Under the pieces are notes generated by a model. It was given only the letters and a program-made list of their open reading frames with translations. It was not told the DNA's origin and searched no databases. The position numbers were made by a program, and so were the translations under genes. Positions 60,140-64,000 of a stretch of 64,000 bases of DNA are shown here, piece by piece (position 1 is the first letter of the stretch; every line of letters starts with the position of its first letter). Origin of the DNA: Streptomyces sp. ISL-100 (lineage in GTDB: Bacteria; Actinomycetota; Actinomycetes; Streptomycetales; Streptomycetaceae); assembly GCF_018614615.1 (NCBI RefSeq), contig NZ_JAGGOK010000041.1:62001-126000 (forward strand), in the 5' to 3' direction.

Positions 60140-61732
60140 GTGAGCTCGAAACCTGTCGTACTCATCGCTGAAGAGCTGTCGCCCGCCACAGTCGACGCCC
60201 TGGGCCCGGACTTCGAGATCCGGCACTGCAACGGCGCCGACCGGGCAGAGCTCCTGCCGGCCATCGCCGACGTGGACGCGATCCTCGTCCGCTCCGCCAC
60301 CAAGGTCGACGCCGAGGCCATCGCCGCGGCGAAGAAGCTCCGCGTCGTCGCCCGTGCCGGTGTCGGCCTCGACAACGTCGACGTCTCCGCCGCCACCAAG
60401 GCCGGCGTCATGGTCGTCAACGCGCCGACGTCCAACATCGTCACCGCCGCCGAGCTCGCCTGCGGCCTGCTCGTCGCCACCGCTCGCAACATCCCGCAGG
60501 CCAACACCGCCCTCAAGAACGGCGAGTGGAAGCGCTCGAAGTACACGGGCGTCGAGCTGAGCGAGAAGACCCTGGGTGTCGTCGGCCTCGGCCGCATCGG
60601 TGTCCTGGTCGCGCAGCGCATGTCGGCCTTCGGCATGAAGATCGTCGCGTACGACCCCTACGTACAGCCCGCGCGCGCCGCCCAGATGGGCGTCAAGCTG
60701 CTCACGCTCGACGAGCTGCTGGAGGTCGCGGACTTCATCACCGTGCACCTGCCGAAGACGCCCGAGACGCTCGGCCTGATCGGCGACGACGCGCTGCACA
60801 AGGTCAAGCCGGCCGTACGCATCGTCAACGCCGCGCGCGGTGGGATCGTCGACGAGGCGGCGCTGTACTCCGCCCTCAAGGAGGGCCGGGTCGCCGGCGC
60901 GGGCCTCGACGTGTACGCGAAGGAGCCCTGCACCGACTCCGCGCTCTTCGAGCTCGACCAGGTCGTCTGCACCCCGCACCTCGGTGCTTCGACGGATGAG
61001 GCGCAGGAGAAGGCGGGCATCGCGGTCGCCAAGTCCGTGCGGCTCGCGCTCGCCGGTGAGCTTGTGCCGGACGCGGTCAACGTCCAGGGCGGTGTCATCG
61101 CCGAGGACGTACGTCCCGGTCTGCCGCTCGCCGAGAAGCTCGGCCGGATGTTCACGGCGCTGGCGGGCGAGGTCGCGGTGCGGCTCGATGTCGAGGTGTA
61201 CGGCGAGATCACGCAGTACGACGTCAAGGTGCTCGAACTGTCCGCTCTGAAGGGCGTCTTCGAGGACGTCGTCGACGAGACGGTGTCGTACGTCAATGCG
61301 CCGCTCTTCGCGCAGGAGCGCGGGGTTGAGGTGCGGCTCACGACGAGCTCGGAGTCGCCGGACCACAAGAACGTCGTCACCGTGCGCGGCACGCTGTCCG
61401 GTGGCGAGGAGGTTTCGGTCTCGGGCACGCTGGCCGGGCCGAAGCACCTCCAGAAGATCGTCGGGATCGGCGAGCACGCCATCGACCTGACGCTGGCCGA
61501 TCACATGGTCGTCCTGCGCTACCAGGACCGTCCGGGCGTCGTCGGCACGGTCGGCCGCATCCTCGGCGAGGGTGGGCTGAACATCGCCGGCATGCAGGTC
61601 TCGCGTGCGGACCAGGGGGGCGAGGCGCTGGCCGTTCTCTCCGTGGACGACAAGGTTCCGGCGGCGGTTCTGAGTGAGATCGCTGCTGAGATCGGGGCGG
61701 CCTCTGCTCGCTTCGTGAACCTGGCTGACTGA
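60140..61732 (+). CDS. serA: D-3-phosphoglycerate dehydrogenase
   Basis: 530 aa from GTG 60140 (GAGGAC 4 nt upstream); the frame open upstream is not needed. Type I SerA, first step of serine synthesis. NAD loop VGLGRIGVLVAQR, Arg in VNAARGGIVDE, Glu in DVYAKEP and His in TPHLGASTDEAQ; then the intervening ASB domain and the C-terminal ACT domain (YQDRPGVVGTVGRILGE) that binds serine. Confidence 0.96.
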   Translation: MSSKPVVLIAEELSPATVDALGPDFEIRHCNGADRAELLPAIADVDAILVRSATKVDAEAIAAAKKLRVVARAGVGLDNVDVSAATKAGVMVVNAPTSNIVTAAELACGLLVATARNIPQANTALKNGEWKRSKYTGVELSEKTLGVVGLGRIGVLVAQRMSAFGMKIVAYDPYVQPARAAQMGVKLLTLDELLEVADFITVHLPKTPETLGLIGDDALHKVKPAVRIVNAARGGIVDEAALYSALKEGRVAGAGLDVYAKEPCTDSALFELDQVVCTPHLGASTDEAQEKAGIAVAKSVRLALAGELVPDAVNVQGGVIAEDVRPGLPLAEKLGRMFTALAGEVAVRLDVEVYGEITQYDVKVLELSALKGVFEDVVDETVSYVNAPLFAQERGVEVRLTTSSESPDHKNVVTVRGTLSGGEEVSVSGTLAGPKHLQKIVGIGEHAIDLTLADHMVVLRYQDRPGVVGTVGRILGEGGLNIAGMQVSRADQGGEALAVLSVDDKVPAAVLSEIAAEIGAASARFVNLAD

Positions 61733-61916
61733 GCCTGGCTCACGCTTGACCCCTCCCGTACCCGGTACGCGGATGCCTGCCTCGCGCGGGGGTCCGGGTG
61801 CCGGGTACGGGTGCGTAGGAGGGCGGCGGGTACGGGGCTTGCGGCGCTTTCCCCTACCCGCCCCTTCCCGCTGTGACATTTTGCGGCTCCGCCGCGTGAG
61901 GGGCTCCGCCCCAGAC

Positions 61917-62002
61917 CCCGGTCCTCAAACGCCGGACAGGCTGAAGTGGCCGGGGGCGGGCCGAACTGGGGGCGCTGCCCCGGGCCCGGTCCTCAAACGC
62001 CG
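61917..62002. repeat. Streptomyces intergenic repeat, two copies
   Basis: An 18-bp sequence beginning CCCGGTCCTCAAACG occurs at 61917-61934 and 61985-62002, each followed by a related GAC-GG-CTG-AG block. Similar text recurs between genes across many Streptomyces genomes. The 296-bp convergent gap between serA and the PucR gene contains no supportable gene. Confidence 0.7.
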
Positions 62003-62028
62003 ACGGGCTGGAGTTGGCGGTGCCGGGT

Positions 62029-63183
62029 TCAGAGGCGTGCTGCCTTCAGGGACATGTGGAGTAGCAGGCGGTCCTCGCCGTTGTGGAGGTCCAGGCCGGT
62101 TAGTTGTTCCACGCGGGACAGGCGGTAGTAGAGCGTCTGGCGGTGGATGTTCAGGGCGGTCGCGGTGCGGGCCGCCTGGCCTGCGCAGTCCAGGAATGTT
62201 TCCGCTGTGCGGGCCAGTTCGGCGTGCGCGGGGTCGAGGAGGGGGTGTACCGCAGGGTCGACCGGGTGGCCGGGGCCGCTGTCGGGGAGTGCGGCCAGGA
62301 GGCGGTACGGGCCGATGCCCGACCACTCCGCTACCGGGCCGAGGTGGGGGCGCGCCAGTGCCGCCCGGGCCGCAGCCGAGGCTTCGCGCCAGGCGCCGGG
62401 CAGGTCTTCGAAGGTGTGTACCGGGTTGCCGATGCCTACGACCGGTCCTGCCGTGGTGAGGAGGGTGGCGGCCGCCTGGTGGGCGGGGGAGAGGTCGGCC
62501 GGCGTACGGATGCGGATCAGGGCCGCGACGCGCGGGCCGGCCGGTCCCGGCACCGGAAGCAGGCACAGCGCGGCCGCCCCCGGGACCTTGGGCACACCGG
62601 GCAGGGCATCCGGCCAAGGCGCGACGCACAGCAGGGCGTACGTGCCACCCTCGCCCAGCGCCGCACTCAGCGAGGCCAGCGCCGCGGCCCGGCTGTCGGC
62701 GGAGTCCGAGGTGAGCAGGGTCAGGAGATGCGGGCCGAGGTCGGCGCGGGCGCGGGCCTCGTCGGTGAGGAGCTCACCGATCCGGGCGCAGACGGCCATG
62801 GCCGAGGCAGGCACGGGTCCGGGCGGGCCGTTGTCCCCGGCGAGCAGCCACACGTAACCGTGGACGATCCCCCGATGGCGTACGGGCAGGCACAGCCGGC
62901 CGCGCAGCACGCCGGCGGCGGGGTCCGCGGGGATGTACACCGGGGCTTCCGCCGTGGCGATGCCGAACTTCTCGAACCACGCGCGGACCTCGGCCGTCGA
63001 GCGGCGGGTGAGGATCGAGCGCGTACGGACTGGGTCCAGGGTCGATTCGTCGAAACCGCTGCCGCTGTCGTGCGCGCCGAACGCGATCAGCCGGAAATCG
63101 CGGTCCTCCAGCGTCGCGGGAGCGCCGAGAAGCGCCGAGATCTCGTCGACCAGCTCCTGGTAATCGCCTTTCACGCTTCTCAT
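62029..63183 (-). CDS. PucR-family regulator (probable proline utilisation regulator)
   Basis: 384 aa. N-terminal ligand-type domain with GAPATLEDRDFRLIAFG and a GAF-like middle (GRLCLPVRHRGIVHGYVWLL), ending in the PucR HTH (TATALNIHRQTLYYRLSRVEQ, LDLHNGEDRLLLHMSL). It is divergent from the proline dehydrogenase gene, so it probably controls proline breakdown (PutR-like). Confidence 0.9.
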   Translation of the reverse strand: MRSVKGDYQELVDEISALLGAPATLEDRDFRLIAFGAHDSGSGFDESTLDPVRTRSILTRRSTAEVRAWFEKFGIATAEAPVYIPADPAAGVLRGRLCLPVRHRGIVHGYVWLLAGDNGPPGPVPASAMAVCARIGELLTDEARARADLGPHLLTLLTSDSADSRAAALASLSAALGEGGTYALLCVAPWPDALPGVPKVPGAAALCLLPVPGPAGPRVAALIRIRTPADLSPAHQAAATLLTTAGPVVGIGNPVHTFEDLPGAWREASAAARAALARPHLGPVAEWSGIGPYRLLAALPDSGPGHPVDPAVHPLLDPAHAELARTAETFLDCAGQAARTATALNIHRQTLYYRLSRVEQLTGLDLHNGEDRLLLHMSLKAARL

Positions 63184-63347
63184 TCTCGCACCCCTTCAGA
63201 CATCTGTATGAGATACGGGCCACGGATGCGTGACAGCTGTCGATGGTTCAAGATGCGAGCGATCCTTAGATTTCACGGTGGTTATCCGTGCCGTACCGAA
63301 AACTCCTGGTCGCGGCCCCCTTCAAGCCTTTTCCGTGGAGGTGCCCC

Positions 63348-64000
63348 GTGCTGGGTCCCGTGATCCTCGCCGCTTCGCGCAGCGACAAAATGCGCCGCTT
63401 CGTGTCGGCTGCCCCGGGCACCAAACAGGTTGTCGGCCGGTTCATCGCCGGAGAGACGGTCGAGGAAGTCATTCCGATCGTTCAGGAGGCGGCGGCCAAG
63501 GGTCTCGACGTCACGCTGGACTACGTGGGCGAGGACATCACCACGCGCCAGCAGGCTTTCGCCGCTCGTGACGCGTACCTGGAGCTGGTCGAGCACCTCA
63601 AGGGGCTGGGGCTGGGCGAGCGGGCCGAGATGTCGGTCAAGCTGTCGATGTTCGGGCAGGCGCTCGAGGGCGGTCACGAGCTGGCGCTCGCCAACGTCCG
63701 CCCGGTCGTCGAGGCCGCCGCCGCGATCGGCACCACGGTCACGCTGGACGCCGAGGACCACACCACCCTCGACTCGATGTTCGCCATCCACGAGGAGCTG
63801 CGGAAGGACTTCCCGCAGACCGGCTGCGTGATCCAGGCGTACCTGTTCCGCACCGAGGACGACGCGCGCCGCCTGTCCGGGGCCGGCAGCCGCGTCCGTA
63901 TCGTCAAGGGCGCCTACAAGGAGCCCGCGACCGTCGCGTTCCAGGACAAGGCCGAGATCGACAAGGCGTACGTCCGCATCCTGAAGATCCTGATGGCGGG
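63348..64000 (+). CDS. Proline dehydrogenase (5' part; runs off the window)
   Basis: GTG 63348 behind GGAGG. The first 217 codons show the monofunctional PRODH barrel: RFIAGETVEEVIPIVQEAA, TLDYVGED, VKLSMFGQAL, VTLDAEDHTTLDSMF, VIQAYLFRTEDDAR and VRIVKGAYKEP. Flavoenzyme oxidising proline to pyrroline-5-carboxylate. The gene continues past 64000. Confidence 0.93.
   Translation, partial: MLGPVILAASRSDKMRRFVSAAPGTKQVVGRFIAGETVEEVIPIVQEAAAKGLDVTLDYVGEDITTRQQAFAARDAYLELVEHLKGLGLGERAEMSVKLSMFGQALEGGHELALANVRPVVEAAAAIGTTVTLDAEDHTTLDSMFAIHEELRKDFPQTGCVIQAYLFRTEDDARRLSGAGSRVRIVKGAYKEPATVAFQDKAEIDKAYVRILKILMA

Overview
The window is high-GC actinobacterial DNA and almost certainly a Streptomyces chromosome. 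The signs are GTG and TTG starts, two XRE/DUF397 (WhiJ-type) gene pairs, an LAL-type LuxR regulator, two membrane GGDEF/EAL proteins, and a gene order that, from memory, matches the S. coelicolor region around SCO5476-SCO5519: opp - mnmA - ligA - rmdB - gatCAB - cdgF - ilvBNC - serA - proline dehydrogenase. No database could be consulted, so ortholog names rest on recognition of sequence and order.

Layout. 0.2-6.6 kb: oligopeptide/dipeptide ABC importer operon (permease, binding lipoprotein, permease, two ATPases) with a large hairpin between the binding-protein and second permease genes. 6.6-13.6 kb: housekeeping genes (UPF0126/TRIC membrane protein, thioesterase, TetR regulator, cysteine desulfurase, amidase, mnmA, a secreted lyase-like protein). 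13.7-15.6 kb: DUF397 + XRE pair facing a HATPase anti-sigma-like gene. 15.5-20.1 kb: nested insertion sequences. An IS200/IS605-type element with a scrambled tnpA has its tnpB split by an IS607-type element carrying a serine transposase and an unusually long TnpB; rejoining the outer tnpB restores an exact 399-codon frame. 20.3-32.5 kb: hydrolase, DUF427, LOG, SDR, MetE-like, ligA, rmdB-like, gatC-gatA-small ORF-gatB.

32.9-42.1 kb: a phosphocholine-type phospholipase C gene is split by a 7,145-bp integrated element. Removing the element at a central TT dinucleotide restores a 702-codon frame. The two element ends combine into an attP with a perfect 10-bp inverted repeat, the signature of a large serine integrase. 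The element carries a serine integrase gene that has lost its middle (so it is probably locked), a truncated HK97-type capsid gene with a scaffold-like ORF, an XRE/DUF397 pair, and an intact minus-strand operon of four small ORFs, a radical SAM protein and a PCMT-like methyltransferase. That operon is the best candidate here for a poorly described system.

42.3-64 kb: MMPL transporter, acetyltransferase, small membrane protein, LAL regulator, PQQ-type sugar dehydrogenase, aldo/keto reductase, 2-hydroxyacid dehydrogenase, a CdgF-like GGDEF protein with a degenerate EAL domain, then ilvB-ilvN-ilvC behind a leader-peptide attenuator, serA, a PucR-type regulator and the start of a proline dehydrogenase gene that runs off the window.
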